NCBI GenBank assembly: GCA_035317825.1
Contig: DATHGB010000005.1
Span: 1-32,736 of the forward strand
DNA from: Candidatus Saccharimonadales bacterium
Lineage (GTDB): Bacteria > Patescibacteriota > Saccharimonadia > Saccharimonadales > Saccharimonadaceae
Length of the DNA stretch: 32,736 bases
Reading direction: 5' to 3'
Shown: piece by piece, positions 32,671-32,736 of the stretch
How the letters are laid out: each line of letters begins with the position of its first letter
Numbering within the stretch: position 1 is the stretch's first letter
Translations under genes and position numbers: made by a program
Notes under the pieces: model-generated
The model's input: the letters and a program-made list of their open reading frames with translations, nothing else
Database searches by the model: none
Told to the model about the DNA's origin: nothing

Positions 32671-32736
32671 ATGACACGGCCAAAACAAAAAAGACCGCGT
32701 ACTTATGCACGAAACCGCGCTGCCATAAGTCGGCGT
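32671..32736 (+). CDS. N-terminal fragment of a basic protein (cut by window end)
   Basis: Twenty-two codons are visible before the window ends: MTRPKQKRPRTYARNRAA and a few more. The start is supported by the leaderless promoter spacing. The strongly basic start could be the cytosolic tail of a membrane protein or of a nucleic-acid binder. Nothing more can be said. Confidence 0.5.
   Translation, partial: MTRPKQKRPRTYARNRAAISRR

Overview
The window looks like a chromosomal segment of a Patescibacteria/CPR bacterium, most probably Candidatus Saccharibacteria (TM7). This is inferred from gene content, the moderate GC, very compact genes, many promoters placed so that the mRNA would begin at the start codon, and divergent core proteins. 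No database comparison was possible.

Layout. 1-3678: the end of an FAD-linked oxidase, a tRNA-Leu(CAG), a small secreted six-cysteine protein, a P-loop kinase-like ATPase (minus strand), a TrmH/SpoU RNA methyltransferase and an unknown protein. 3683-8722: hisS preceded by a histidine-rich leader peptide and terminator, then trigger factor, a cyclopropane-fatty-acid synthase-type methyltransferase, clpP under a perfect CIRCE operator, and a small membrane protein. 8771-9860: three small-gene units. 9912-32326: the ancestral order rpoB-rpoC-rpsL-rpsG-fusA-tuf-rpsJ is kept, but the series is broken into separately promoted pieces. The gaps hold an EEP-family phosphohydrolase, an aldo/keto reductase, a PD-(D/E)XK nuclease plus DUF2130 pair, a GT2-like glycosyltransferase and many small unknown genes. 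The right edge holds a one-pass membrane protein and the first 22 codons of another gene.

Two kinds of gene start coexist. About nine genes have a -10 hexamer ending 6-9 nt before the start codon and no Shine-Dalgarno, so they are probably leaderless. Ribosomal, elongation-factor, RNA polymerase and small-gene-unit genes have normal leaders with Shine-Dalgarno sites.

Main points of interest. (1) hisS is preceded by a 17-residue leaderless ORF with codons His-His-Ser-His, an intrinsic terminator, and a segment able to pair with the terminator loop and 3' arm: a complete ribosome-mediated attenuator. (2) A type III hammerhead ribozyme motif lies between a small membrane-protein gene and fusA. 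(3) At least ten GC-richer small genes each have their own promoter, Shine-Dalgarno and GC-rich hairpin; five are consecutive between the DUF2130 gene and tuf, and some share 5' and 3' RNA elements. (4) RpoC lacks the cysteines of both usual zinc sites, and EF-G has NKIN in place of the G4 motif NKxD.
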